64,000 nt of DNA from Forficula auricularia (lineage: Eukaryota > Arthropoda > Insecta > Dermaptera > Forficulidae): positions 62,001 through 126,000 of the forward strand of contig JALMQS010000259.1 of the NCBI GenBank assembly GCA_024734495.1, given 5' to 3'. The notes beneath the pieces are model-generated. The model searched no databases. It was not told the DNA's origin and saw only the letters and a list, made by a program, of their open reading frames with translations. Shown piece by piece: positions 1-10,984 of the stretch (position 1 is the first letter of the stretch; every line of letters starts with the position of its first letter). The position numbers were made by a program, and so were the translations under genes.

Positions 1-242
1 AAAGTGTAACTAATTTTTGACTTATCCTCGTATAAAAATAGCACTTTTTTAATATTTACTGTTCTATAATCATGTGTTTCTGTGTAAAATAAACTGCAAA
101 ATAATGTCAGCGTTATTTTTTAAGGAGTTAGGTGTCGATTCAAGATTTGAAACATTTTAATAATAAAAAAGTTAGTAAAATTTCAAAGGTAAGTTTAACA
201 AAAATAAAACAATTATATGTTTTGAGTTTTTATCTCGATATA

Positions 243-290
243 CTAGTATATATATTTCGGGTTTTGAGCCCATCATCAAGAGTTAACATA
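243..290 (-). ncRNA. degenerate hammerhead ribozyme motif
   Basis: Read on the minus strand, UUGAUGA replaces the CUGAUGA core. It is followed by a GGG/CCC stem II, GAAA and an AU-rich stem III region. The first core base is changed, so cleavage is unlikely. The position matches the tail hammerhead of the GIY-YIG element. Confidence 0.4.
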
Positions 291-341
291 GAAAACTTGG
301 GGGCTCAAAACTCGAAATATATATATATAAAGCGGTTTGTT

Positions 342-602
342 CTACAGCATGCGCCGTTTTCCGCATCCAACACGCCAATTCTCTCTATCCAGGATGTCTT
401 GCTCTTGTAGTTGCCTACTGGTCATTGCCTCATCTACTCCCTGCTTCCAAGTTCGTCTCGGTCTTCCTCTTCTCCTCCGTCTTTCCGTGGGCATCCAGGT
501 CCATATTTTATGAGGCCACCTATCTTCCGGCATTCTTTTGAGGTGTCCGTACCATATTAATCTCTTCCTTTCTATTCTATCTATTATGTCGTTTTCCATT
601 TT
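342..602 (-). pseudogene. LINE reverse transcriptase C-terminal fragment
   Basis: The minus frame ending at 342 reads RIERKRLIWYGHLKRMPEDR, then an arginine-rich RRRRRGRPRRTWKQGVDEA stretch and a DRENWR-type tail before the stop. The WYGH.KRM..DR / GRP..TW / DR..WR series is the usual extreme C-terminus of endonuclease-reverse transcriptases of insect non-LTR retrotransposons. Only about 87 codons are present and no catalytic domain is left. The frame extends upstream into the PLE arm only by chance. It is an inactive remnant; the clade cannot be fixed from this piece. Confidence 0.75.
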
Positions 603-774
603 CATTTTAAATTCGAAATATATATATCGAAATAAAATCTCAAAACATATATTTGTTTTATTTTTGTGAAACCTACCTTGAAATTTTACTAACTTTTTTT
701 TATCCAAGTTTTTTATTCAATTTTTTATTTGTAGTTTCACAAATCAATCATTTCTAAATGATACAAAAAAATGT

Positions 775-923
775 ATTACCCTAAATAATGCACATTTTTC
801 CTGCCCACAACATTAGTATCCACCCTCCAAATTTTTCTGCCGGTTGGGAGACATCTGCCAGAAAAATTTGGAGGGTGGATCCTGATGGCGTGGGCAGGAA
901 AAATGTTCATTATTTAGGGTAAT
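775..923. repeat. short palindrome, 65-bp arms
   Basis: The arms TTACCCTAAATAATG and CATTATTTAGGGTAA face each other, with GGAGGGTGGAT internal and about 25 bases of loop. The arms are close to identical except around CTGATGGCGTGGGCAG. This is probably a small foldback remnant. I see no coding capacity. Confidence 0.6.
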
Positions 924-1261
924 AAATTTTTTGTATTATTTAGATATTCTTTTTTAATAGTTAATCCTTAATTTTTACACTTTCAGCAGAAAAGCATATA
1001 GAGCGGATGGCGTATAATTATTTTATTGTAAATACAAAAAAAGGGTGAAATGATTAATCCGCTCAGAATTTTAATTGATTAGTTCTGAAGCTGTAAGTGT
1101 GAAGTCGAATAAATATGGACACATGTTGACCTATTGTATCTATTCTGACTTATTTTTGTAAGAGTCGGCCCAATAAACAAAATATAATATATTAATTCAC
1201 GGTGGTACTGAGGATTCTTTTAGGTGTTAAGTGAAAGACTTATTTTTCAGCAGTTTTTTTT

Positions 1262-1450
1262 TAATTTTAAATGGTGTTTCGGAAATTTTGTACAATATTT
1301 CTTCTTCAGTGGACCCCACCAAAAAGTCACCCTATATGCTCAGTCTTCAAAACTCCTTGTGTTCGAATTTTTAAAGACTGAGCAAATACGGTGATTTTTG
1401 GGTGACGTCCACTGAAGAAGTAATGTGTACAATATTTCCGAAATATTTGG
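1262..1450. repeat. foldback with two hammerhead-like arms
   Basis: On the minus strand (1265-1315), CUGAAGA is followed by a stem II with 9 of 10 positions paired (GAAAU.UUGU with ACAA.AUUUC) and GAAAC. The plus arm (1405-1450) repeats CUGAAGA and GAAA with a weaker stem. Neither arm has a good GUC or UH cleavage site after GAAA, so both look decayed. The arms flank a smaller inverted pair around 1340-1390. The layout is the same as in the PLE foldbacks elsewhere in the window. Confidence 0.45.
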
Positions 1451-3314
1451 ATAAATTAAAAAACAAAAAACAAAAAAAAACCCTTTTTTTTTTTTTTTTT
1501 ATCAACTCGGTTTTTTTTTCAATATTATTTTTATTAAATGCTCAATTTAGCAGTTTGGGCGATAACAATTATGGTTGGGCGCTCAGCCAACCGCGCCCAC
1601 CCCTGGGGCCACCACTTTTAATTAGAAAATTAGTAAATTTGCTCATGAGAGATGGCCGTCAATTTTTAAACATTTTGAAAAATATTCATTTAACAAGGAC
1701 GCCTGTAGGGTGGGCGAGTACGATCCAGAGGCGTCGTTTTGATTGCGTAGATACAGGCGGGCAGCTCTCTTAGCCTATCCTTTACATACTTTAGATAAAA
1801 GCAATATTTTAATATTATTTATAGACTTTCAATTCAGGTAAAAATCACGAATTTTATTTGCATCCAGAATTTAATAAAATTGAAATAAAATAAAATTTTT
1901 TTCAATGTTTTGAATCACTCATCAAGGCATCGCTATGCACACAGTTTTGAAATTAAACGCAATTAAAAATAATATTGATAAACAATTATTTTCTTACTTT
2001 GACCATTTAAACCCTTAAGAAAGAGGGACGATCCTCCGAATCGTCGGATTTTTTTTACTAAGATGATAATGACCTCCTAATAAATACTTTTGTTCGAAAT
2101 TTATGGTTTTCATAATCTTCGGTCATGCCTTTGGATCAATTCAATTAAATATATAGGCTACTGAGGAAGAATACCGTTTATAATTCAAAACGTCGGTAGA
2201 GAGCCAAATAAAAATGTATTACTCCGATATATCGACCTCATTTTAACTTAACTACCATAAAGAATTAAATATTTTACTGTGTTTCAATCTTCCCATCATA
2301 TTTATAGAGCTATTCAACGGTCCAAGCTAATGAGCTGGAATTGGACACAAAAACTTATATTATTATAATAAACTGCCCTTAAATTGTAAATTTTAAATTT
2401 CTAGCTCAAATTGTTAGCTTACCAAAAATTTTAGCGTACCGAGTTTTTGAAAATTTTCCATTTTTCTTTAATTTTATTTTAAAATTATCCAATGTCCCGT
2501 ATTTTATTTTTTCAGTTAAGTGTATATTAAAACGACTTTTTTTAATGTTAATATAAAATCTATTTTCGTTTATGGATAAAAATCCAGGAGAAGGAAGTTT
2601 GTGTATGTGTGTGTTTGTAATTGGGGGATGAAAGATTAGTGAGGGTGAGAACGACACAGTGACTCGGATCCAAAGGGTGGCTTTCACACGATCTCGTTTC
2701 GAAAATCAAACAAAACTTAAATTAATTATCAAGGTTTAATTATCTCGATACGAGAGAACCCAACCAAATATATAGATATACATATATATTCTCAATTCTC
2801 AAAATCAACATAGCCATTTAAATTGCAGGGCAAAATTAACGCTATATTTTTTTTATAATCTCGCCAGCGGGTAGAACAATTAATTTATTAAATCAACTTC
2901 AGAGGAATTTATTTATTTATTATTTTATTTTTTACTGTATGCCAATGAATGGATGTTTAATTATTTAATTTGATAAATCCTAATGAAAAAATTAAATAAT
3001 ATTTACATAATAATATCAGAGGGATATTAAATTTTATATTTACCTGTAATCTATTTTAAATTGTTTTATTAGAAAAATTACGAGACTGTTGACATAATAC
3101 TAAATATGAAAGATATTTATTGATACATGGCAGAAGGGTTGTATTCAAATGAATATAACCCTTCTGCTATAATATATAAGTGAGCAAGCAGCTCCTTCTT
3201 TTACAAATCCTCGCAACTAAAATAATAAAAACACATCGCCATCTATTACATATAAGTAAATTAAACTACAATTTAATTATTAAAAATATTTATTATAAAA
3301 ACTTGTATTAGAAG
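1451..3314. other. no gene seen; AT-rich
   Basis: Short chance frames only. There is a T-run near 1490, a mixed-composition patch at 1550-1770 and a small inverted repeat around 3135-3170 (AGAAGGGTTGTATTC / GAATATAACCCTTCT). Nothing supports a gene. Confidence 0.5.
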
Positions 3315-3324
3315 AACAACAACA

Positions 3325-3516
3325 TTTTTTTTTTTTTTTTTTTTTGGCTTTTCGGCCATGGTAGCCATAAGCCATTTACGATACTATTTATTTTTATTTT
3401 TAAATTTGTCTCTACCTCGGGGGTCAGATTTTAGCCGGATGCCTCGAGCCGGATTCGAACTCGGGTCCTCTTGGTTAGCTGGCTGACATGCTACCGCCTA
3501 GCCTACCCGACCCCCC
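3325..3516 (-). mobile_element. tRNA-derived SINE, minus strand
   Basis: Read on the minus strand it begins GGGGGGTCGGGTAGGCTAGG. An A box (GGCTAGGCGGTAGC) and a B box (GAGTTCGAATCC) follow, then a body ending in a poly(A) tail, seen as the T-run at 3325-3345. Target-site duplications ACAACAACA lie at 3316-3324 and 3517-3525. A second copy of the same family lies at 31164-31342. The polymerase III boxes, A-tail and TSDs together define a SINE moved by LINE machinery. Confidence 0.9.
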
Positions 3517-3526
3517 ACAACAACAA

Positions 3527-6480
3527 TTTATTATGGATTCAACAAGTTAATTCAGTCCACAGTATTGGTATATGTTTAATATTATAATTAAATATAATTT
3601 AAATGTCATCATTTATGATTTATAAAATAATTTAAATAATAATTTAAAAAAATATATGTATATTATATACAAAAAGCATTGGGCTGAGCAAGCACGGATC
3701 TAGGACTCAGATATGCAAAACAAAGCTATATTATAGTATTATTAGTTTTAAATAAATAATTTTAGTATTAAATAATTAAAACCGTTAATAAAGGATTTGA
3801 CTTTCCAGAAAAAAGAAAATCAAATACTTAATCTAAATGTTATTATTAATAGGACGAGCACCTACCTGAAAAAAGAAAAAATGATATTAGTAAAATAATA
3901 TAGTGAATTTAAAGTATTTTTTATATAAATATTCGCAATAAAAAATTATTAACATACTTTAATCAAATAAAAATAAAAATAATTAATAATCTTGGATTTA
4001 TCAAATTATCTATATGTGAAGCTTCTATTTATATTATTATAGGCTGCGATCGTTAGTAGTAAATTAAATATTTATTCCTTCATAAACATTTATTTAAGAT
4101 TTAGGTGAAAATTTAATTAACGTTATCAAACACTGAAATTTTCTTTACATTTTGAATAAAATAAAATTCGATTTGACGCCCGAATAATTGAGATATATTA
4201 ATTTCTAAAGTGATTTGTTTCAATATCTCATTCAATCCATGCACTAATTATACATCAAAATGTTAATTATTTCACTTGAAATGGTCCTAATGTACTCTAA
4301 AATTCGATTTTGATAACATTTCTTTTTTTAATTCAATATTCTTATTCCTATAAACTAAAAAAAGAAAATTTTTTTGAAAAATTTTTTAGAAACTTTTTAA
4401 AATTTAAAACACTAGTTAGGTTTCACATAATTAATTTGAAAAAAAATCATAATTTTCTAAAAAATATATCTATTTATACTATTTATTAAAATAAAAATAC
4501 CGGAATAAATGATAAATTAAATTAAAAAGATATTTATTCTAAATTTTCGTGAATTTACAATACTTACTCGAACCTAAACCTTCCGGGCGGGCCAATAGAT
4601 TGAATTGAATTTTTTATTGAATTATTTATTTATTTATTCTTCTATGCTTATTCGTGCTGTATAATAGAGAAACTTATTTTTGAAATAAATAAATTTTTAA
4701 GAGTCCTATTCAAAAGTATATAATAACTCGACTCTAATAGTGTATCTACTATCATTGCCTGTCTGTTAGTCAAAAAATTATTATAGCTAGTAAACTATAT
4801 AAGATACACATTTACTAGTATAGGGATTCATTTTCACTGAAATAAAATATGGTAGTATAATTGTTTTTAGTGATTATTTTGAGAAGGATCGAATTTTTTT
4901 TTTAATATTTTTTTATTATGGAGTGTGAAATACTCCTGTTATAATTCTTTAAAAATAAAAAGATCTTTAATTTTATTAAATTTACTTTGCTCCAAAATTA
5001 CTATTTGAGAGAGCCTAATAAATTGAACTTTTGGGGTGATTTTTGTACATGCCGGTATTTAAAAACGCCGTATCTCAAGTATTTTGACAGCTATCTTTTT
5101 TCAGCTTTTATTTTTGTTTCATTGGATTTAATAATTCAAAAATAAATGGTTCTGGCGGTAAAATGTTTTTTTTTCTAAATTTAAAAACTACTTAGCTTTC
5201 TGACTTTCTAACTTCAACACTTTTGAATGAGAAAGAAATAAGTAATAAAATAAAAATTTTCATATACATATTTTTTTTTTAACAAAATGATTTATTTCCA
5301 TATTACAATTTACATTATTATGTCATATAAATATGTAATACCATCAATAGATAACAATCTAGACCTCTGCTTTTTTCCACATTTCTTAAATGGCAAATCT
5401 TTGTTTGCTGACAATTGTCAAATCATCGAACTTTTCCAGTCCGTACCTAGTATTGAAAAGGGTTTTTCATCATTTACCATATATTTTGCGGCCCAGTTGG
5501 CTATAAAAAGAATTATCTTGCTAGTCTAAATTAAAAAAAATAAGTAAATTATGTATGTTTGCAGCTCTTTATAATATAAATGGATAAAATGTCAACTAAC
5601 ATTTATCTGTATAAAATATGATATAGATATAGAGAAAGAAAAAGTGAAAGTGTTCGGGACGCATTCAACATTTGTTCAATTTGAATGAAACACGAATTGA
5701 TTTGCATTTTAATGAATATGTGGTCAAAAAAAATTATAATTGAACAAAGGGAGAACAGTGAGTGCACGGCTTTGACTTAAATTCAAAAACTCCGGTCAGA
5801 ATGCTACAGAAAACGCTAGTTTTGTTGTAGGTATATATACCTCCAATAAATATCACCCCTATTGTGATTTTCCTCACAATAACAGCCGATAATAGATGTG
5901 ATTTTTTTTGGAAAATCACCAAGGTCTTTTCTAATGAATCCTAATCATTAAGGATACTATTTACTATATGGTTTAAATGAATTGAATTCATTTTTAGGAA
6001 TGAAGCCAAAAAGTTCAATTTCTGAGAGGGTGAACACATTCCTTATATCTAATAAACATTATCTTTAACAATTCGGATTCATTAGAAAATACCTTCGTGT
6101 TTTTAGGAAAAAATTGACTTTTGCTACTATAGCCAAAATGAACTATTATTGGCGAAAATCACAATAGGGATGCTATCTTTTGGAAGTATTTAGAATTAAG
6201 CTCTGTGAAAACGCCGAGACTAGCGTGTTCTACAGGATTAGCTTTTCTGGGTCTCCATATGACGTCACACGAAATAAAACTCTCATAGATAAGAGATAGT
6301 CTTTTCAAAAAAACAATCAGCAGAAAATGGATTTAATGCTTTTTTAATGCCATTATTTGATTTGAGTAGAGTAATATCTCAACAACCAATAAAAAAAGTG
6401 TACAAACTAATTCACCCCTCCTAATATCTGTTGGTAGAAAATTATCAGAAAACAAAATATTTGTTTATTCCATCTTCTTT
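3527..6480. other. no supported gene; AT-rich
   Basis: Long AT-rich stretch with many homopolymers. The minus frame across about 5330-5525 is open for a while after a TTTAATTTAG that resembles a splice acceptor, but there is no family motif I recognise, so I do not call it. Sequence around 5820-5890 recurs loosely near 6130-6170 (AAAATCACAATAGGGATG), suggesting an old repeat. Confidence 0.4.
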
Positions 6481-6489
6481 AAGTGCCTT

Positions 6490-6740
6490 ATCTGACGTTT
6501 CGGGCCTCTCCACATATACCTGTGTTGAGTGTGTTTAGCTGTTATACACAGATATACGGGACCTACTTTTTAACGCCGGCTCCGAACGGCTAGTTTGGAG
6601 AGATTGACTAGGCAATTATACTCTTAGTAGTTTGCTATTGCTTTCCAAGAGGAGGTTACTGCAAATATCTGCCGAGACTCAGTCCCGAGACCAGCATACT
6701 TCAGGACAGCCGAACGACACTCTGCCCACTGAAACACTTT
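6490..6740 (-). repeat. old repeat with GAAACGTC motif
   Basis: GC is higher than in the flanks. On the minus strand, GGCCCGAAACGTCAG matches the 3' half of the GAAAC-GUC hammerhead family, but the CUGANGA half is missing. The rest (6560-6740) is unrecognised and carries stops in the frames I checked. Probably a truncated retroelement end. Confidence 0.35.
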
Positions 6741-6749
6741 CTCCCATAA

Positions 6750-7540
6750 GAATATAATTTAATTAATTCCTTTTAATTAGGGCCTCTAGGGTATGCTGAT
6801 TTCCCCAATAATCTTTAAAAAAAATTTACATTAATTTATTTATTTTAGTTAATGAAACCACTCTTATAGCACTCTCGCCCCTAGACATTTTAAAGGCCTC
6901 TTAAAAGCATTAAGAGCTGAGTAGCACATATTTTAGAGCGAATGTGGTATATGTTGAAAATATTGGTATTTAGAGAATAATTTCTCCCTAAAAGTTTTTT
7001 ATAATTCTTTGAATACAAAAAAATCATCTTTTTCATAAATTTATACTGTTCTTGGGAAGACAACTCGTTTGTTTCCCCTTCGTATAATGTAAACACTTGT
7101 TTCCCAATCTCTCTAAGGGTTTGTTTGTTTGTTTGTGTGTCTGGTGTTTCGTTGATATTTAATTGAGAGAACCACTCGAATGGAATGTTTCATAATCGTT
7201 TATCTTGGAATCGCATTTTCTAATTGGATCCGTTAAATGGCAACTGCAAAGGGGGTGGTAACCGCACCTCGAGACTTTGGCCCTTGGCCAGGGCCATCCA
7301 TCGATTTCACTTCCAGTGGTGAAAAATGAAATACTACCAACCACAACTGGAAATGTTTTTCAGGCGAAGAGCGAGAGAAACAACAAATTACTATAGAAGT
7401 CTTTTTTAATGAATTTATTTATAGAAAGAAAAATAGCAAAAGAAATTGTTAAAGTTTTTCTTTTTTCTCTATATTTATTGTAGCTTTTAAAAACTATATC
7501 TAAATTTTAATTTCGTTTTTATTAAATGCGAGCTGTACAG
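6750..7540. other. no gene seen
   Basis: No coding or repeat structure I can support, apart from a short GTTT microsatellite near 7125. The sequence at 7160-7370 has near-average GC and may be single-copy. Confidence 0.4.
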
Positions 7541-7544
7541 CCGT

Positions 7545-8360
7545 GCCCTTTGGTGTACGCTCTAGCTAAAAAGCTGGTGTGAATATCTAAACGATTTCAC
7601 TTGTGGCATTGAGATTAAGAGCTGAATAGATTTTGGTTGAAATAAAATCAAATTTAAGGGAGTAGAGTGGTTTAAAATATTAAAATAAAAAAAATGTAAT
7701 AAAATGAAACTATAATAAAAGACAGAGTTATCATTTTTTCTGGGGCCAAAATTAGGGGTTCAAAAAATAGAACTATCAATATAAATTCTAGACCCTTAAA
7801 TCCCTTATACGAAATTTCTCATATGCCCACTATACGACCTTATGAAAATGACTCACTCTGTGAAATTCATGCTGACCAAATAGGGGGGGGGATGCTTATC
7901 TTCCCGGACGAATCTAATATTAAATCCAATCAAAAATTTTCAATTTTGTAGAAACATGTCTCTAAAGTAGAGAAAAATCATTTACAACCATGATTTTTTA
8001 TTTTACCATACAGGGTATGGTCAAGTATTGTAAACGTGCATGAAAAAAGTGTTTTTCGCTTCGTTTTTTCTAAAAATAGCAAAAACGGCTAAAACTACAT
8101 AAACTTGATAAAAAAATAAGCGAAACCATACATATTTGGTCTTCAAGAAAGCCTTATAAATAAATAGAATGAACATTGAAAAAATTATTATTATTACGAG
8201 TTAATTAATTTGTCAAATTGTCTGTTAGTACGAGATTTCACATGCAGTTTTAAAAGCTGATTAGAATCTGGATGAACCCAAAATTAAGGTGGGTGTTCTT
8301 AAAAATTAAAATTAAAAATAAACTCTAATAGTTTTTTAAACATAATAGACAAGCTGGCAA
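7545..8360 (+). repeat. two partial copies of TTTACCATACA family
   Basis: Part one (7545-7860) matches the 3' half of the family copies at 17387 and 59788 (AGCT..AAAACTAGTGTGAATATC, GAGATTAAGAGCTGATTAGA). Part two starts with TTTACCATACAGGGTATGG at about 8003 and runs through the GAAAAAGTG / CGAAACCAT section. The family has TTTACCATACA at both ends in inverted orientation, so it is probably a DNA transposon or MITE. No ORF. Confidence 0.6.
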
Positions 8361-8777
8361 GCGTGTATTTTGGAAAAGTTTGAACTTTTCCTTCCTCATT
8401 TTTTGTGATATTTCTTCATTTTTTCTAAGAAATCTCAAAATCTAGGCTTGAAAACATATTTATTTTGATACCAGACCAAGCTTGATAAAACTTTTCATTC
8501 TCGATTTGTCATCGTGTTTGCATCCAAATTGAATATTTTGGTTAGATTTAAAAGCTACCCAGCGAGTAAAAAGTGCTTAGCCTACCTACAAAGTAAAAAT
8601 TATAAAAAATAAAATAAATAAATAAATAAAAAAAATATTAAAATCAGCCCTACTTTGTAAAAAAAAAAACATGTTATAATTGAATAATTAAAAAAAATGA
8701 GTACTTATGTAATTATTAATTTATTTCATGTGTTGATAAATAATTAAAAATAATGTTGATATTTTTTTTATTTTCAG

Positions 8778-8906
8778 AAAGAGAATTCAAAGAAATAAAG
8801 AATTCGGCCGAGCGGTCGACTTATCACTAACAGGAGAGTTGACGCGGGCAGTGCTCATTCAGTCAGCCGTCTTCTGCCTCATGGGAAACATCACAGCGCT
8901 AAAAGA
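8778..8906 (+). CDS. candidate internal exon, function unknown
   Basis: A polypyrimidine tract and TTTTCAG end at 8777, and a consensus donor GTAAGT starts at 8907. The exon is 129 bases, GC-richer than its surroundings, and one frame is open throughout, containing AVLIQSAVFCLMGN-like hydrophobic sequence. That frame stays open through the join to 9907-10004, about 75 codons in all. The other reading is a 5' leader exon: TCAGTC at 8859 resembles an insect initiator. In the second genomic copy (39135-39239) several changes in this frame are non-synonymous, which argues against strong coding constraint. No family recognised. Confidence 0.4.
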
Positions 8907-8938
8907 GTAAGTTATTTCTCTATCTCTAATTAATATTA

Positions 8939-9856
8939 TCTACTATATATATATATAAAATTAAGGTTTTGTCTGTACATTGATCCAAATCACGCCAAAT
9001 TTTGGTTGCACGCGTTTCAAGCAAAGTTATCAACGAAAACACCCTCAACAAAATTCCTGAATGCCTGTCTGTATGTAAGTGTTACGTAGTATGTTTGCGT
9101 GGTTTCCGCGAAAAGAATAAAGTCTGCACACGATTCAACGTAAAATCGGTCTGAAGGGATTATTATCACGAAATTTCATATTTGCATCAGATGTTTTCTA
9201 ACTTACGTTTATAGCTATATAATGTTTTGATATGTTTGACCCCAAAAGGGGGTTTGGGGGGGGGGGGGGCACACGAATGAAAATTGATCAAATAACTCCT
9301 AAACTATTAATCCTACGGCAAAATTTATTATTGGCAAAGTTTGTAGGGGATGTGATTTCTGACAACTTTGCTTTAAAAAATTTCCCCCAAAACCACCCAA
9401 AAAGAGGGGGATGGGGACGGTGAAAAAATGTAAATTCTTAGCCCTTAGAGCAAACTCAACGAAAATTTTGTATACACTTAATCTGTGGGTATCTAGAAGG
9501 CTAGAATTGAAAAAACTAACCACCCAAAATGGGGGGGAGGGGCAAAAAATGAAAATTCTTGCTTCTTGGACCAAACTCTAACCAAATTTTATATACATAA
9601 TCCGTAGGTCACTAGAAGGCTAGAAATGCAAAAGCTGGATGCGGGGGTGAGTGTGGTGGTGGAGGGCACATGGTGGGGTCTGGGGTGAGTGGGTGGGGAT
9701 TCCGATGAGGGTCCAGGGGTGTAGTAGGGTGGGGTGCGGGGTGGTGGGGCGGTTGCTGGGAGCGTGTGCGGGGTGGGTTTCGGAGGGTGTGGTGGGTGGG
9801 AAGTGGGATGGTGGGATTTGTGGTTGGGGGTCGAGGGGTCGTGCCCTGCCATCTAG
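8939..9856 (+). mobile_element. Helitron (non-autonomous), bounded by empty site
   Basis: It begins TCTACTATATATATAT and ends CTAG. The last CTAG is preceded by a small hairpin (AGGG/CCCT, 9834-9847) and a 9-nt spacer. It lies between A and T with no target duplication, as Helitrons do. The inverted copy at 39101-39120 has the uninterrupted site, fixing both ends to the base. The interior has a G-rich patch (9640-9850) and two units of the AATTTTGTATACATAATC subrepeat also found in the TTTACCATACA family. No Rep/helicase ORF, so it would need an autonomous partner. Confidence 0.9.
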
Positions 9857-9906
9857 TTAATTATATATTTATATTGCATCTAAAATATTAAATTTTATCA
9901 TTTCAG

Positions 9907-10004
9907 AATTAGTCTCGTTCGTTTCGAATATTGTAATGATAGGACAAACCAACTGGCTCAACCTGGCTTTCTCCATCTCACTCATCTGCCAACTCTCGAC
10001 CAAG
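9907..10004 (+). CDS. candidate exon with possible signal peptide start
   Basis: Acceptor TTTCAG ends at 9906 and donor GTAGGA starts at 10005. Two readings are possible. In one, the open frame of the 8778-8906 exon continues to the donor. In the other, ATG at 9936 (G at -3) opens 23 codons, MIGQTNWLNLAFSISLIC plus a short polar end, which look like a signal peptide. The intron before it is 1000 bases, but 918 of these are the Helitron, leaving an ancestral intron of 82 bases. The second copy of this exon (37985-38037) has lost its start to a PLE insertion. Unrecognised product. Confidence 0.4.
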
Positions 10005-10085
10005 GTAGGATTTTCAACTTTTTTTTTAAAAATATATATCTATAGGCCTTATCCCTGCTTTCAAAGAATATATTTTTAATTTAGC

Positions 10086-10560
10086 ATACAGGGTTTAGGT
10101 ATCGTGCATGAAAAAAAGTGTTTTTGTTTCGTTTTTTCCAAATATCTAAAAAACGCCTAAAACAAATTTTATATAAAAAAAAAATTAATAGAAACCATGA
10201 CGTTTCGGACTTCAAAAAATTAACGAGTGAATATCGAAAAAGTTATATTTTACGACATATTAATTATTTTATCAAAATGTTTGTTAGGAAGTTAGTAAGT
10301 TACCAAATGTGTGCTCTCTAGCTCAAAAACTAGTGTGATTGCCAAAAGGAAATTTCACTAGTAGTCGTTTATTATTGAGCTCATTAGATTTAGGATGAAA
10401 TCGAATCCAAAATTAAGGAGGCGGGTCTTATAAAATTATAAAATTTTCAAAAAAAAAAAAAAAATGTAATCTACTATAAAAGGGTCCTATAATAAAAAGT
10501 CATTATTTCTTTCTGAGGTGGTGGGTGTTCAAAAAATAGAACTAATAATTAATACAAGTC
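10086..10560 (+). repeat. TTTACCATACA family, partial copy
   Basis: Starts at CATACAGGGTTTAGG and runs through the AAAAGTGTTTTT, GAAACCATGACGTTTCGG and AGCTCAAAAACTAGTGTGA sections in family order, ending near CAAAAAATAGAACTA. It lacks the far terminus. No coding potential. Confidence 0.6.
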
Positions 10561-10984
10561 CTTGACCCTTTGATCGTTTTCTATGAAATTTCGCCATATG
10601 CACTCCACTTACCTTTACTTACAAAATGCTTTTACTATCAAATTTATTCTTTTTGTTGTTGTAATAGTTAGCTTGTAACTCAACAAAAACTTATGGTGAA
10701 GATCAAACCATTGAAACTATAGTCTCTAACAAAAAAATTATATAAATACAAGGGTCAGTATCCCCCTGTAATGTAGAGGTAAACATCGGAATTTTACAGG
10801 ATATTAATAAACATTCAATTAAAAAAATAACAATCTGGCCATCAGGAAGGTCATGTCCCTTACTCCTAGGAGTATATCCATACTCCTGGAACCACTCGTT
10901 TGATACCTAAAACCTCCTTCCCCCGAAATTTTTTTTGGCCCTGTATAAATATTATTATATACATATTTATATTTTATTTTGTGT

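Larger units (their letters stand above)
118..700 (-). mobile_element. PLE-type foldback enclosing a LINE tail
   Basis: Inverted arms at about 168-262 and 605-694 share the tail features of the GIY-YIG PLE at 38045-39100: an AGGTAGGTTTCAC-like block, AAAATAAAACAA, then GTTTTGAG and a TATATTTCG run. The outer sequence at 118-150 (AAGGAGTTAGGTGT) also recurs at about 38050. The 3' tail lies at the low-coordinate end, read on the minus strand. Between the arms is a fragment of a different retroelement, the C-terminus of a LINE reverse transcriptase. I infer a non-autonomous PLE or a nested chimera. No PLE coding sequence remains here. Confidence 0.6.
7990..10215 (+). repeat. duplicated segment, copy A
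   Basis: This stretch matches, in reverse orientation, 37780-38037 plus 39112-39239 plus 48415 to about 49130. Shared pieces include both candidate exons, their splice sites, the flanking GCTGGCAAGC / CTGGTATCAAAATAAAT region and the TTTACCATACA modules. Copy A has a Helitron that copy B lacks. Copy B has a PLE and a 9.2 kb block that copy A lacks. It could be a segmental duplication of gene DNA or a large unrecognised element; the dispersed modules at its ends make the second possible. Confidence 0.75.

Noticed and set aside
3326..3345. CRISPR-like or array structures among short repeats
   Set aside because: Repeats are homopolymers, minisatellites or TE arms; no regular direct repeats with unique spacers, and the DNA is eukaryotic.
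5287..5529. 80-codon plus frame
   Set aside because: AT-rich chance frame; the minus strand there looks no worse. No motif.
9589..9860. Proline/histidine-rich or glycine-rich frames
   Set aside because: G-rich Helitron interior gives open frames on both strands by composition.
10690..10735. Hammerhead in GGTGAAGATCAAACCATTGAAACTATAGTC
   Set aside because: It ends like the CUAUAGUC class, but the CUGAUGA half and stem II are missing. At best a worn remnant.
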